A stretch of 64,000 nt of DNA from Corynespora cassiicola (lineage: Eukaryota; Ascomycota; Dothideomycetes; Pleosporales; Corynesporascaceae), in NCBI GenBank assembly GCA_022059125.1, contig JAEUWY010000005.1, forward strand, positions 4,774,001 through 4,838,000, written 5' to 3'. Position numbers and translations under genes: made by a program. The first letter of the stretch is position 1. Each line of letters opens with the position of its first letter. The notes under the pieces are model-generated. The model was not told where the DNA came from. It saw only the letters and a program-made list of their open reading frames with translations, and ran no database searches. Below, in pieces: positions 12,191 through 23,821 of this stretch.

Positions 12191-13684
12191 GGTGCAGCTT
12201 TATCATCTCGAGCAGGTCTAGGCAGCAAGACTCGTACCGTTTCCGGTGAGCTCAAGTTGAGGCCATTGGGTCAGATAACACAAAGGGTACATGAAGCACA
12301 AGAGGTGCATGAGGGGCTGCATGGTTGGGGGCTGATTAGGCAGACACGGGCATTCCTGACGGCCGGTGCAGAATGAGGCATCGAATCGATCTTGCTCGCA
12401 GTGCGGAGTAAGCCGTGTGACGCTGAAGCCTGAATCTTGTTGAGCAGGCTGGTATGCACAGCTGAGGTGGGCGGAGAGGAGAAGGGCAACCAGGCCGGAT
12501 GCGGACTAGCTCGTACATGGCAGGAGGATGTGTATGATTGGTGCTTGTCGTAGACTCCTCCAGGATGGCACGGAGGGGAAATCCCACCTATGGACCCATG
12601 GTGGAGCAGAAGGCTGCCGTGAATAGATGAAAGGGGATGGAGTTGGATGCTAGGCCCGTCGGCGTGTCGTGTACGCAGCGCTGCAAAGCAGACCACCACG
12701 CAGCCAGGCGCCAAGGGATCCGATCAGGTCAGCTACACGTCCTTGCTGGGCTCGACGAGCAGAGATGGCGCTCAGGGCGGGTGTTTGGGGAGCCCGACGA
12801 CTGCGGCTGGTCCGGATGGTAGAGTGCAAAAGAAATCCCGCACTCCGACTTCCTGCCGTCCGGAAGCCAGCAGGGCGGTAGGCAATGGACTCTTGGGATA
12901 CATTGATGCGAATTGCACAAGGCGCTGGCCAATGACGAGGGCGGAATTGGGCGGAATAGGATCGAGGACTGGCGAACCATGGGTCGAGCAGCTGTCACGG
13001 CGGCCGCCATTCGAGCCTACTATCAGGCTGGCCACGGCACCCAAGACGGCGGCCATCAAGTCGAGCTTCGCAGGGAGCAAGCTTCCAAGAGCCCAAGAGC
13101 CCAAGCCCCTGCTTCTGCGAGGAGACGCGGAGTGTCGCAGGGCTGTGCCCCACTCGCATGATCGTCTGGGGCTGGCGGGAACGACTGGTGACATGGACAC
13201 GGATGGGGGACCTCATTCTTTCACACGGGCGCCCCGGGAGAGGCGGGCAGGCTCGAGGGCGGAATGGCGAGCAGCACGCCGGCAGCCTGCACGCCCTCGC
13301 CCTCGAGGCTGCCAGCCTGCAGCCGCCGACTCGACTGGAAGCCACGGGACCGCCCGACGCGGCGAGGAGGCTGAGAGCAGACAGTCGAGTCGCCGTGCAC
13401 TTCCCCGCATCTCCAACCCCACACCATCCCAAAAGGAAGGTGGCCGGCAAAACAGACGGACCACGCGTGACGAAACGAAGAAGCGCGGCCGAAAGGTACG
13501 CTCCTTATGTACCTCTGGTTTCGCGGAGCGTGGCAGCTTTGCTGTTCTTCACTCCGCGCCCTGCCTGCCTGCCCGCCTGCCTGCCTGCCCGTTGACCGTG
13601 TCTGAGCGGGTCCAGCTCCAGCAGATGCGGGTTTCCGACCTCTCCTTGTGCTCTTGATCCTCTGAGACGCGCCCCCAGCCCACC
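12191..13684. other. Spacer upstream of the transhydrogenase gene
   Basis: Both strands carry long but compositionally biased open frames (up to about 336 codons on the plus strand) that overlap each other and show no domain; I treat them as chance products of high GC. A CCTG/CCCG tetranucleotide repeat sits at 13558-13590, about 100 bp before the downstream ATG, probably in the 5' UTR. Confidence 0.55.
13558..13590. repeat. CCTG tetranucleotide repeat
   Basis: Eight tandem CCTG or CCCG units on the plus strand, immediately upstream of the transhydrogenase start. Confidence 0.85.
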
Positions 13685-16600
13685 ATGGGCTCCAAGAACT
13701 GCCTGGCTGGCTACCGGGCCGTCGCCCTCCAGCTCCCCAGCGCCAGCCTCTTTGCTTCTGTCTTTGCTTTTCGCCCAACACCAATAGCCCGCCGGGAGCT
13801 CCATGCTGCGCCTATCAAGCGACACCAGCCTGCGAGTGCCCGGAGTCTGGCCCGCCCGAGACCGTTGTACCTGCAGAAGCAAGCTCCCTCGCCCTCGACC
13901 GCTGTTGCTCGTTACGCTTCCCATGCAGCGGAGCCGCACGACGAGGAGATCCCGACCTCTCCGCCCTTCACCGCTGGCCCCTACTCGACCCTCACCATTG
14001 GCGTGCCTCGCGAGAGCTACCCTGGCGAGCGCCGTGTTGCCATCACACCCCAGAATGTCCAGCTCTTGCTGAAGAAGGGCTTCTCCCGCATCTTGATTGA
14101 GCGCGGGGCGGGCGCCGAAGCCCAGTTCACAGACGAGGCCTACGAGCAGGCCGGCGCCAAGACGGTCGATCGCCGCAGCGTCTTCTCTGAAAGTGATATC
14201 CTGCTCAAAGTACGCTCTCTTAGCATCGATGGCCCGGATAGTGAGGTGGATGCCATCCGCGAGGGCGCTACCGTGATCTCGTTCCTCTACCCCTTCCAGA
14301 ATAAGCCCGTCGTAGATAGAATCGCTTCTCGGAAAGCTACTGCTTTTGCCATGGACATGGTCCCTCGTATTTCTCGCGCCCAGGTCTTTGACGCCTTGAG
14401 GTAGTACTAGCCAGCCCCCGTGTGCCACCACCATGCTGACGAGCCCCAAGTTCCATGGCCAATATCGCCGGGTACAAGGCCGTTCTCGAGGCATCAAACC
14501 ACTTCGGCCGTTTCCTCACTGGTCAAGTCACCGCAGCTGGAAAGGTACGCGCCGCGGCCGCATGTCAGTACCACGCAGCTGACCATACTTCCAGATCCCC
14601 CCATGCAAGGTCCTTGTAATCGGGGCCGGCGTTGCAGGCTTGAGTGCTATTGCTACCGTAAGTGGTCCAGTTTGCGCGCCCCCACCGCCCCACTGACCAA
14701 ACCCCTAGGCCCGCCGCATGGGTGCAATTGTCCGCGGCTTCGATACTCGTTCCGCAGCGCGCGAGCAGGTACAATCTCTTGGTGCAGAGTTCATCGAGGT
14801 CGAAATCGAAGAGGATGGCGCCGGCACGGGAGGCTATGCAAAGGTCATGTCCAAGGAGTTTATCGAGGCCGAGATGAAGCTCTTCACTGAGCAATGCCGT
14901 GAAGTCGACATTGTAATCACCACCGCCTTGATCCCCGGAAAGCCCGCCCCGAAGCTCATTACCAAAGCCATGCTCGGTGCCATGAAGCCCGGCTCCGTCG
15001 TTGTCGATCTTGCTGCCGAAGCTGGCGGGAATTGCGAGGCTACCGTGGCTGGACAGTTGGCCAAATATCGAGGCGTTACCGTCATCGGTATGTAGAGGCC
15101 TACAAAGCATGCCATCTCAGCTAACACGGAATCCCAGGTTATACGGACTTGCCATCGCGACTCCCAACTCAATCCTCCACTCTGTACTCGAACAACATTA
15201 CCAAATTTCTCCTCTCTCTGCAGCCCGAAGACAAGAAGGAGAAGTACTACGACGTAAACCTCAAGGACGAGGTCACTCGTGGTTCCATCGTCACTTACAA
15301 TGGCACAGTGCTTCCTCCGGCACCGCGTCCCGCTCCCCCGCCGCCTCCCGCAGCATCCAAGGCTCCCTCTCCTGCTGAGCAGACTGCGAATATTGTCCAG
15401 TTGACGCCCTGGCAGAGCCAGACCCGAGAAGTGGCTGGAATCACCGCCGCTATGTCTACGGCTTTGACGCTCGGAAAGTTCACCACGTAAGTTTGCTTGA
15501 TCGCAGCCACGGGGGCCGAGACATACTGACCTCTTCAACAGACCCATGTTCATGTCCAATGCATTCACCTTTGCACTCGCCAGTCTCATCGGATACAGAG
15601 TCGTCTGGGGCGTCGCTCCCGCGCTCCACTCTCCTCTGATGAGCGTCACGAATGCAATCTCCGGCATGGTCGGTATTGGAGGTCTCTTCGTGATGGGTGG
15701 TGGCTATTTCCCCGATACGATCCCCCAGGCCTTGGGCGCCTTTTCCGTCCTTCTAGCCTTTGTCAACATCTCCGGAGGTTTCGTCATTACCAAGCGCATG
15801 CTGGACATGTTCAGACGCCCCACTGATCCTGCAGAGTACCCCTGGCTGTATGCAATTCCTGCTGCCATCTTTGGCGGTGGATACATTGCTGCTGTCAGCA
15901 CAGGAATGGCAGGTCTTGTCCAGGCCGGGTACCTCGTGTCCTCTGTTCTGTGCATGAGCTCGCTCTCGGGACTTGCCTCTCAGACTACTGCTCGCCGGGG
16001 AAACCTCCTTGGTATCCTCGGTGTCTTTTCTGGTCTACTTGCTTCGCTTGCCGCCGTCGGTTTTACTCCTGATGTCCTCACGCAGTTTGCAGGCCTCGCC
16101 ACCATTGGTACTGTAGCCGGCATGATTATCGGAAAGCGCATCACGCCGACCTCGCTCCCACAGACTGTCGCAGCCCTGCACTCGGTTGTTGGTCTTGCTG
16201 CTGTTCTTACCAGCATTGGTAGCGTCATCGGCCACGAGGGTGACATTTCTACCTTGCACATGGTCAGCGCCTACCTTGGTGTCCTGATCGGAGGTGTGAC
16301 ATTCACAGGAAGTATTGTGGCCTTCCTCAAATTGGCCGCGAAAATGTCTTCAAGACCGCTGGTACTCCCTGGCCGCCACATTATCAATTCGTCTCTTCTA
16401 GGCGCCAATGTAGCAACCATGGGCGCATTCCTCACGTATGCCCCTGGGGCGCCTCTGATAGGCGCTGCATGCCTGTCCGCAAACGCTCTCCTGAGTTTCA
16501 TAAAGGGCTACACGACCACTGCAGCCATTGGAGGAGCCGACATGCCCGTGGTCATTACGGTGCTCAATGCGTACTCTGGCTTCGCCCTGGTCGCCGAGGG

Positions 16601-17420
16601 CTTCATGTTGGACAATTCGTTGCTGACAACCGTGGGGGCGCTGATCGGAGTCTCTGGCTCGATTCTTTCGTACATCATGTGCGTGGCCATGAACCGGTCC
16701 CTCACCAACGTCCTCTTTGGCGGCATCGCATCTGTCCCGCAGACGCAAGCCAAGATCGAAGGCGAGGTCACAACGACCACGGCAGAAGAAACGTCTGAAG
16801 CGCTGGCCAACGCCGAGAATGTCATCATCGTAAGTTCCCCCCTTCCAATGCCACTCTCCCCGCATGCTAATCAAGCCAGGTCGTCGGATACGGCATGGCC
16901 GTCGCAAAAGCCCAATACGCAATCTCGGACTTTGTCAAATACCTCCGCTCCAAGGGCGTGAACGTGCGCTTCGCCATCCATCCCGTGGCCGGCCGCATGC
17001 CTGGCCAGTGTAACGTGCTACTCGCCGAGGCTAGCGTGCCCTACGACATTGTCCTCGAGATGGACGAGATCAATGACGACTTCCCAGAGACTGATGTGAC
17101 GCTTGTCATTGGCGCAAACGATACCGTTAACCCCATCGCCCTGGAGCCCGGGTCGCCCATTGCAGGCATGCCTGTCTTGCATGCGTGGAAGAGCAAGCAC
17201 GTCGTCATCATGAAGCGAGGCATGGCCAGTGGGTATGCCGACGTGCCAAACCCCATGTTCTACATGGAGAACACCAAGATGTTGTTTGGCGATGCCAACG
17301 ACAGCTGCAATGGTAAGTTCTTGCCCCCTCCCCCTCCCCCTGCCCCTGCCCCTTTCTCCTTTGCGTTTTTTTGCTGACGAAGCCACAGCCATCAAGCGTG
17401 CCCTGGAGGAGAAAAAGTAA
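13685..17420 (+). CDS. Mitochondrial proton-translocating NAD(P) transhydrogenase
   Basis: Predicted 1117-residue nicotinamide nucleotide transhydrogenase of the inner mitochondrial membrane, which couples hydride transfer from NADH to NADP+ with proton entry and so supplies matrix NADPH. Eight exons: 13685-14400, 14451-14544, 14595-14657, 14709-15087, 15138-15486, 15542-16829, 16880-17312, 17389-17420. All junctions are in phase. The ATG has a strong CCACCATGG context. The first ~80 residues are basic with a presequence character. Domain I (NAD binding) shows [27 protein letters not shown], the Rossmann [11 protein letters not shown] and [10 protein letters not shown] Pro/Ala linker precedes domain II with a dozen or so hydrophobic spans. 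Domain III (NADP binding) shows [24 protein letters not shown] and [14 protein letters not shown]. Single-chain I-II-III order is as in animals. Confidence 0.97.
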
Positions 17421-18051
17421 GTAGGTGCCTTGGAAGGTTGTTAGCACTGGAACTGGAGTTTTTCCCCTTGCCCGTCTCTTTTCCTACCAGTAGAACGAAA
17501 GCATTTGCCTCGGCACCTGCGCCTTTTTCGCCTACTAGATCTCACTCTGTATTTGTGGGTTAGAAGCAATGCAAGATTCCGAAAGCAGCCTTCCCCTCTC
17601 GTTGCAACGCTGCATGCACGCAGCCTGACTCGACATGGTGAAGATGGATGCCCCAGGCCACAAAATCTGCATCTCGGCGCGCTGTGTGCAAAAAAAAAGC
17701 ATGCCTAACCCTAGTCGTACTGGCTCGATTGCGAGAGTACCCAGCGCCAAGACCCACACCGTCGATCACAAGGATGGGACAGGCCCATGCGTGGTGACGT
17801 ACATGGACGACGCGCGCGCAACCAAACCAGCTTGTTATCATGGCCAAAAGTTGGAGGCTCGTTCCAAGCTTTCTCGTTGCCCTGCCTGTTCTTGAGTGAT
17901 TTAACTAATCTTGCATGTCGCATTGACCCTTCTACACTCTTCGAGATAGCGAAAAATATTTTCAAGCACCGAGCCTAGTAACTAAGCAGAGTAAGCTAGC
18001 CCTTTCAGAGGCACGTTTCGCGTCAACTCACCAGACTCCAGCAGATCCAAC
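17421..18051. other. Intergenic region
   Basis: 3' flank of the transhydrogenase and promoter of the next gene. Nothing else recognised. Confidence 0.6.
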
Positions 18052-18443
18052 ATGGCCATTCCCATCCTCTTCACGATCCCCCCCTCCAACCGCCATGAGG
18101 TCATCCTCATCGACACGTCGGCGAAGCCCACGCTCAAGGCTCTGAACAAGCAGATCACGGCCACCATCGCGGGCAGTCCCAACTGCGCCGAATGTACGCC
18201 GGCCCGAAACCTCTGCCCTTACACAGCACTGACCTGGTGCCAGTCATGTCCAAATACAAATCCAAAGACGTCACCGAGCAGATTCAGGAATTCAAGATCC
18301 ACTGGTCAGAGTCCGGCCGCGATCGCAAAGTGTGGCCCGAGTACACAGTCGTCACAGATGAGAACATCGCAGCCATTTTGGAGTTGCTGAAGCTTGGGGC
18401 CGGCAAAGACGTCCTGGAGATCAAGGTTGGAAAGGCAGAATAG
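18052..18443 (+). CDS. Small hypothetical protein (113 aa)
   Basis: Two exons, 18052-18193 and 18244-18443, around a 50 bp intron (gtacgc...tgccag); the join keeps frame. The protein starts MAIPILFTIPPSNRHEVILI and has a basic centre (MSKYKSKDVTEQIQEF), a conserved-looking WSESGRDRKVWPEYTVVTDEN segment and a short C-terminal helix rich in Leu/Lys. No signal peptide or membrane span. I do not recognise the family. Mixed alpha/beta composition and normal codon use suggest a real gene. Just upstream of the ATG is an AACATGG context. Confidence 0.7.
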
Positions 18444-19005
18444 CAGCGTGCATGATGCATTTGTGAGACGGACAAAAGGAATTTCCTAGTGTAGGACTAT
18501 CGGCGTATAGCTAATGATGACATGACGGGCGACTCCCTGTCGGCTGTAGTTTATGGAAACGAGAAATACATGGTAGAAATACTTTTTTTTTATTCCTATA
18601 CCTCGGCTTGTGACAAGATGAAAGTGGGCGGCCTGCCCTGGAGAAATGCTTGAGCATCTACAATCCATTACCCTATTGTAAAAAGAAGAGAATGAGAATT
18701 AGGCCGCGTCGCGGGCGGCCGTCGGGTGCGTCGATCGCATGGCGATACAGCGCAATCGAATTGTAGCGGAGGGTATCCATATCGCTGAGAAATTCAAAAA
18801 AAAAACCTGGCCTGTTCCAGTCCTGTGTAACGCCCCAGTCCCAATTCAAATGCTGAATCCCAAGACGATTGCGTCGTAAATGCTAGCGCTTGGTCGTGAA
18901 GTAAAATGCGATCGAGTAATGTGTCGATCCTAATGCGCCTTCGCCATGTCGGATGGTGGTTTTCGGACCGCCATCACTCGACTGTTCGCCTGGCAAGATA
19001 GCGGC
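18444..19005. other. Intergenic region between convergent genes
   Basis: 3' flanks of the small hypothetical gene and the PHD-finger gene; short A-runs only, no gene seen. Confidence 0.6.
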
Positions 19006-20989
19006 TCACTTCTCGTTCTGCTCGGCCACCATACGCTGCCAGTGAACGAGATCACGGCTGAGATCGTCCATCATCTGCAATGTGCTGAGCTTCTTGAATA
19101 CATCAAGGCCGTCTTCGATCTTTGCCTCTTCCTGATTATGCCCGCCGTTCAATGCCGAGGGAGTCTCTACAGCTGGCGCTGGGGAATGCTTCTCAACTGC
19201 CATTTCCACCTGGCGTTGTGCAATGTAGTTTTGCATTGCCCCAGCTGGGCGGCGGATATCATGCCATGAGAGCTTCTCCAGTCTCCAATTCTTTGACCTG
19301 GCCGGCTTGCTACTTGTAGCGCCTGTGCCATCGCTGCTTTCGTGTCCATTGCCAGTGCCATTTACAACGCCAATTTGTGGTGAATTTGGAGTGTCGTTCG
19401 CGGCGGGTGAAGCTCCATTTGTCACTGGCGTAGGAGCGTCTCGCGGATGCGCGTTTCGGCCACCCCGCCCTCCACGGCCTTTGCCAGGTGGCCGGCCACC
19501 TCTTTTCGCGGGGGGTGCTGGCTTTGGCTCTGTTGTCGGGGTGTCCGGGGGCACCGACTCTGACACAGCAACAAGCACTGGAGGTTCTTCGGTGGGTGTA
19601 GGTTCCGTCATCTCAATGTCTGCCTTCGTTAGCATCAAATACTGCTGAAACGCGCACAATCGACTCACCTTCGCCCTTTCTTCGCTCTGCACGGCCTTTG
19701 CGCCTGTTGGCAGCCTCGGCACGTTCCCGCTCACGCTCCTTGTCGCGTAGTTCCTTCTCGCGCTGGCTCCTCGCGGCAGCGCCACGAGGTTTCTGTTTGG
19801 CAACGGCTGTCTTTGGGGTATCTTCTTCCGATTCTATAACGGGGGAATTGCTAGGAGATCGTGAGCTGGTGCGTTGTCGCTTGACCTCTGTCTTAATCCT
19901 GTCACAAAGTTTGTCAGCCAGACTGCTTCCTAGATGATTGTGAACAAGCAAGGCTTACTCTTCGCTATCGTCGCGACTGCGTTTCTTACGGTTGCCGTTC
20001 TCGGAAGCAGGGCCGCCCTCGTTTTTGCTCTCCTCTAGTACTTTGCGAAGGACCTCATCTTCGTCATATGCGGCCCTGCTGTTCATCGTCGACCGCCGCT
20101 TGCTAAACGAGTCAGCACTCGCGCGCGCGTTACGATCCTTGTCTCTGCCGCTCTTATTCTCCGTCTCCTTAGAAACAGATGACTTGCGGGCGTTCTTTCC
20201 GTGATTCGTGTCGTATACGGGGAGGTAGCGAGAGTATTTCTGCCTACAGGACACGACATGTTAGCATGTGCCCACTGTAGCGCGACAGGGAGCGTGATGC
20301 CGTGGCCCACAAGCGCCGAAGCGCTTAGATGAGCGGGGAGGCCAGAGAGGCGATCGTCTAGGCGCCCCATGGCGTCTCCAAATGGAATTGAAAGGGTTTC
20401 TGGGTAAAACGTACCCTCTCGAGCTCGTCATGAGCTTGTGGAGGTCTTTCCTGCACTCCTCGCAGAAGTACTCATCGGGGCTGGCAGCTTCGTCCATGAT
20501 TCCGACGCAACCGCCGTGCTGCCAGACCTTGCAGATATCGCATTGGATGAATAGGCCACCTGCTTCATCGTTCTGAACGTCAGAGTCTATCAGGGAGGGT
20601 GGTTGGCCGTCTTTGGACTTGCCGGTATCCGATGGTGGACCCGGGTACTCCTGCTGGCCACACACGCAGCGTGTGACCTCGTCTTCCTCAGCAATCTCGT
20701 CTTCGAGCTCGTCTTCGTTCTTGGCGGACTCTTCTTCGTCATTGTCTTGCTCGCGCGTCCGGCGTCGAGTCTGGGGCGGGTCGGCCTGAGAGCCCTGAGG
20801 ATCGTCGACGTCTTCGGAAGAAAGGGAGTGCGGGGTCATGGATTTCTGAGGCGACGACTGCTTGTGATTAGATCGCGTGGCTCGCTCGTTGCGCCCCGAC
20901 GAGCCCGACGACGAGGTGCTGTGAGCGGCCTGGACGCCGGGCGGCTGCGAGATGCGAGCCCGCGACGACCGACGCGGTGACATTGGCAT
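19006..20989 (-). CDS. PHD-finger protein, Cti6-like (Rpd3 histone deacetylase complex)
   Basis: Predicted 567-residue nuclear protein. Exons on the minus strand: 20989-20415, 20243-19959, 19898-19669, 19619-19006, all in phase. After a Ser-rich N-terminus and an acidic stretch, a C4HC3 PHD finger spans about residues 107-184: RCVCGQQEY, then FIQCDICKVWQHGGCVGI and YFCEECR. The rest is highly charged (REKELRDKERERERAEA) with an AT-hook-like GGRPPGKGRGGRGGR segment and a C-terminal helix (LDVFKKLSTLQMMDDLSRDL). PHD order and downstream motif QKYSRYLPVY resemble yeast Cti6, a subunit of Rpd3L that reads methylated histone H3. Complex membership is inferred from similarity. There are two possible ATGs two codons apart. 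Confidence 0.88.
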
Positions 20990-22129
20990 AGCAGCGGGCG
21001 AGCCGTGCAGCTCGGTGTGGATCTGTGAGCAGGCGGACGGCAGGGGCGCCGTCTCGGTGCTCGATGGGCGGCTCTGCGCTGTCGGATGGTGTGGCCCTCT
21101 GGGGCGCCAGAGGGGGGAAACGGGGCGGGTGACGGGGCGGGCGGCGAGCAGGATGAGCGTCGCCCGTCGCGCGGATCAATGGAAGCAGCGCGGCAGGCGT
21201 GGTTTGAGCGGCGGCCAGCGGGCGGAGCTGGCGTGAGGTGGTGAGGAGAAGGAGCGAAGCAGGTGCGGAGAGAGCGGGACAAAAGCTCCACGAGCTTCAA
21301 AGAGCGGCGGCGGGATGGATTGACGACTGGAGCAGGGCGCCGATGGGTGATGGAAGCATGGTCCGGACTCGAGGACGTGTCTGGCGTGCTGCGCGGGGAC
21401 AATGAGGGCTGTGGAGAGGAGCTGGCGGCGTGAGGAGCAAAATCGAGTCCACAGCGGGCGCAACGCGCGAAAAGTGGTCCAAATGGCCCGCCGTAGTTGA
21501 GGCCCACACGTGACGGCTCAGCCGGTCGGCGCATGGGCCTTCGGCTTGGTGCGAGCCGAATTTGAGCCCGTTTGGGGCGTCGAAGGGGGCGCAGAACAGC
21601 GGCGCGCGAGATGAGCCATGGCAGCCGTGCGGATCGAGCCAGAATGCCTGAGAAGGGCACGAAAACAAGGGCAGAGTTTGGAGCAGAGTTCGAGCGGTGA
21701 CCTGGTGGAAGACGAAGTCGCGCTACAAGGCCGACGACATGGGCCTTGGCGGACGTCCAAAGCGGACTAGCGCACGGCCTGCGAGAGGGGTTTTTCGCCC
21801 TGGCCGTTTCCGATGGCTGGCAGTCCCCGTCCCCGTCACCGTCACCCTTTGGCTCGACGTGCCGCCTAGTCACGCATCGCATTGTCTGCTCTGATACCGC
21901 AATTTCATCGCGAACCTCACTCGATTCTTATTTCGGACGCTGCATCTACCTGTTGTTCTACATTTGTATTGCTGCCACGCGACTCCGCCGCATTTGCTTC
22001 CCCACACGCGCCGATCAAGTCATTCTCATTCTGGATGGTGCAATAGACTGGCTAGTACAGATATTTTCGTGAATCATAAGTTTCGTTTCATTCTGTTATT
22101 ATTTTACGTTCGTCACTCCTCTGCCCTAT
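20990..22129. other. Spacer upstream of the PHD-finger gene and 3' of the catalase gene
   Basis: Open frames on both strands here are low complexity (Arg/Pro/Ala/Ser) and mutually overlapping. No gene supported. The half nearest 20990 is probably the promoter and leader of the PHD-finger gene. Confidence 0.55.
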
Positions 22130-23821
22130 TCACAGTCCCTTGTGCGTGCCAGAAGAGGGCGCGCCATTGTTGTCCGTCGCCGAGAAGCCAACCTTCTGCG
22201 TCATGCCGTTAGCAGCCCTGAGGCTGGGGTCCTTGGCCATGCCGTTGTGAGTGCCGTTGAAGCGCAGGTTAGCAATGCCTGGGTATCCCTTGACACCAGT
22301 GGCCTTCTCGAGGCGGGTGGCCAGGTCGTCCGAGACCTCGCGGAAGATGCCAATCTGGCGCTTGATGATCTCCTTGTCGGAGCAGTTGGCCATGTGGCCC
22401 GACACGTTTCCGATGAACCGCTCCCTCGCGCCCTCGTCAAAGACCCTCTCCCACAGCGCACGCGGTGCGTTGAAGTCCTCCGGCCTGATCTCAGACAAGA
22501 AGGTAACCGCCTCACCCTGGAAGTGGCCGTGGGTCTTGTTGAGGTCGACGGACCGGTTGCGGAAAGAGACGGGCTCAATGGATGAGAGATAGTTTGGCCT
22601 GGCACCCTGGTTGTAAAAGGCCATGCTGCCCGCGCGCTGGAAGTTGGCCATTCTGTATGGGACGCGGGGCGCGTTGACGGGCAGCTGCTGGTAGTTGACG
22701 CCGACACGGTGGCGGTGGGTGTCTGGGTACGAGAAAAGACGGCTCTGGAGGACGGGATCGGCCGAGGGCTCGACGCCGGGAATCATGTGCGAGGGGTTGA
22801 AGGTGACTTGCTCAATCTCGGCGAAGTAGTTCTTGACGTTCTCGTTCAAGAAAAACTCTCCGACCTTGCGGAGGGGGAACTGCTTCTGCGGCCAGATGTG
22901 GGTCAGATCGAAGACGTTGATCTTCTGCTTCTCCCACAGCTCCTCGGCCTCCTTGGGCGTCATGGTCTGGACGGCCAGGTCCCAGCCGGGGTACTCGCCA
23001 CGCTCAATGGCGTAGTAGAGGTCCTTCTGAGAGTGGTCGGCCGACTTGGAGGCCGAGTCGGCCTGGGTGATGAACTTGATGCCCTGCTTGGACTTCATGT
23101 GGAACTGGGCGTAGACCCAGTCGCCGTTCTTGTTGACGAGCTTCATGGTGTGGCCGCTGTAGCCGTGCATGAAGCGGTAGCCGTCGGGGATGCCGCGGTC
23201 GCCCATGAGGACCATGACCTGGTGGACCGACTCGGGGTTCTGCGACAGGTAGTCCCAGAACATGGTGGAGTCGTCGGCGCCGCTCAGGTTGGTGGCTGGG
23301 TGGCGCTTCTGTGTGTGGATGAAGTGGGGGAACTTGGCGGGGTCCCTCAGGAAGAAGACGGGCGTGTTGTTGGCGACCATGTCCCAGTTGCCCTCGTCGG
23401 TCCTGAACTTGACGGCGAAGCCGCGGGGGTCGCGGGCACAGTCGTGAGAGCCCGACTCGCCGCCGACGGTGGAGAAGCGGATGGTGATGGGGCATTGCTT
23501 GCCAGGCTTGAAGATGTCGGCCAGCGAGAGGTCCTCGAGCGAGTCGGTGGTCTTGTAGAAGCCGTGGGCACCGCTGCCCTTGGCGTGGACTACGCGCTCA
23601 GGGATGCGCTCGCGGTCGAAGTGGGAGAGGAGGTCGATGAGGTGGAAGTCCTGCAGCAGCAGCGGGCCGTTCTCGCCCACGCGCTGGGTCTCGTAGGGGT
23701 GCGGGTAGGGGACGCCATTGCTGGTGCAGTACAGCGTGTCCTGCGACTTGGCATTGCGGTCGTCAATGTAGTCGCGGTACAGGTCGCCGTTCTGCTTGCC
23801 GTCGGCGGTGTGGGCAGTCAT
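22130..23821 (-). CDS. Catalase (small-subunit haem catalase)
   Basis: Intronless gene for a 563-residue monofunctional haem catalase that converts hydrogen peroxide to water and oxygen. The active-site histidine block is FDRERIPERVVHAKGSGAHG near residue 70, the distal Asn is in NNTPVFFLRDPAKFPHFIH near 150, and the proximal haem-ligand tyrosine is in RLFSYPDTHRHRVG near 365. Length fits small-subunit (clade 3) catalases rather than the ~730-residue secreted type. There is no signal peptide, and the C-terminus (THKGL) is not a classical peroxisome-targeting tripeptide, so cytosolic location is likely but unproven. A 396-codon open frame on the opposite strand is an antisense artefact of biased codon use. 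Confidence 0.97.
   Translation of the reverse strand: MTAHTADGKQNGDLYRDYIDDRNAKSQDTLYCTSNGVPYPHPYETQRVGENGPLLLQDFHLIDLLSHFDRERIPERVVHAKGSGAHGFYKTTDSLEDLSLADIFKPGKQCPITIRFSTVGGESGSHDCARDPRGFAVKFRTDEGNWDMVANNTPVFFLRDPAKFPHFIHTQKRHPATNLSGADDSTMFWDYLSQNPESVHQVMVLMGDRGIPDGYRFMHGYSGHTMKLVNKNGDWVYAQFHMKSKQGIKFITQADSASKSADHSQKDLYYAIERGEYPGWDLAVQTMTPKEAEELWEKQKINVFDLTHIWPQKQFPLRKVGEFFLNENVKNYFAEIEQVTFNPSHMIPGVEPSADPVLQSRLFSYPDTHRHRVGVNYQQLPVNAPRVPYRMANFQRAGSMAFYNQGARPNYLSSIEPVSFRNRSVDLNKTHGHFQGEAVTFLSEIRPEDFNAPRALWERVFDEGARERFIGNVSGHMANCSDKEIIKRQIGIFREVSDDLATRLEKATGVKGYPGIANLRFNGTHNGMAKDPSLRAANGMTQKVGFSATDNNGAPSSGTHKGL

Noticed and set aside
12647..13657. 336-codon plus-strand frame before the transhydrogenase
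   Set aside because: Biased Arg/Ser/Ala composition, non-ATG first codon, overlaps equally long frames on the other strand, no domain.
20836..21882. 348-codon minus-strand frame upstream of the PHD-finger gene
   Set aside because: Runs into the PHD gene in a different frame; Arg/Pro/Ala/Ser-rich shadow.
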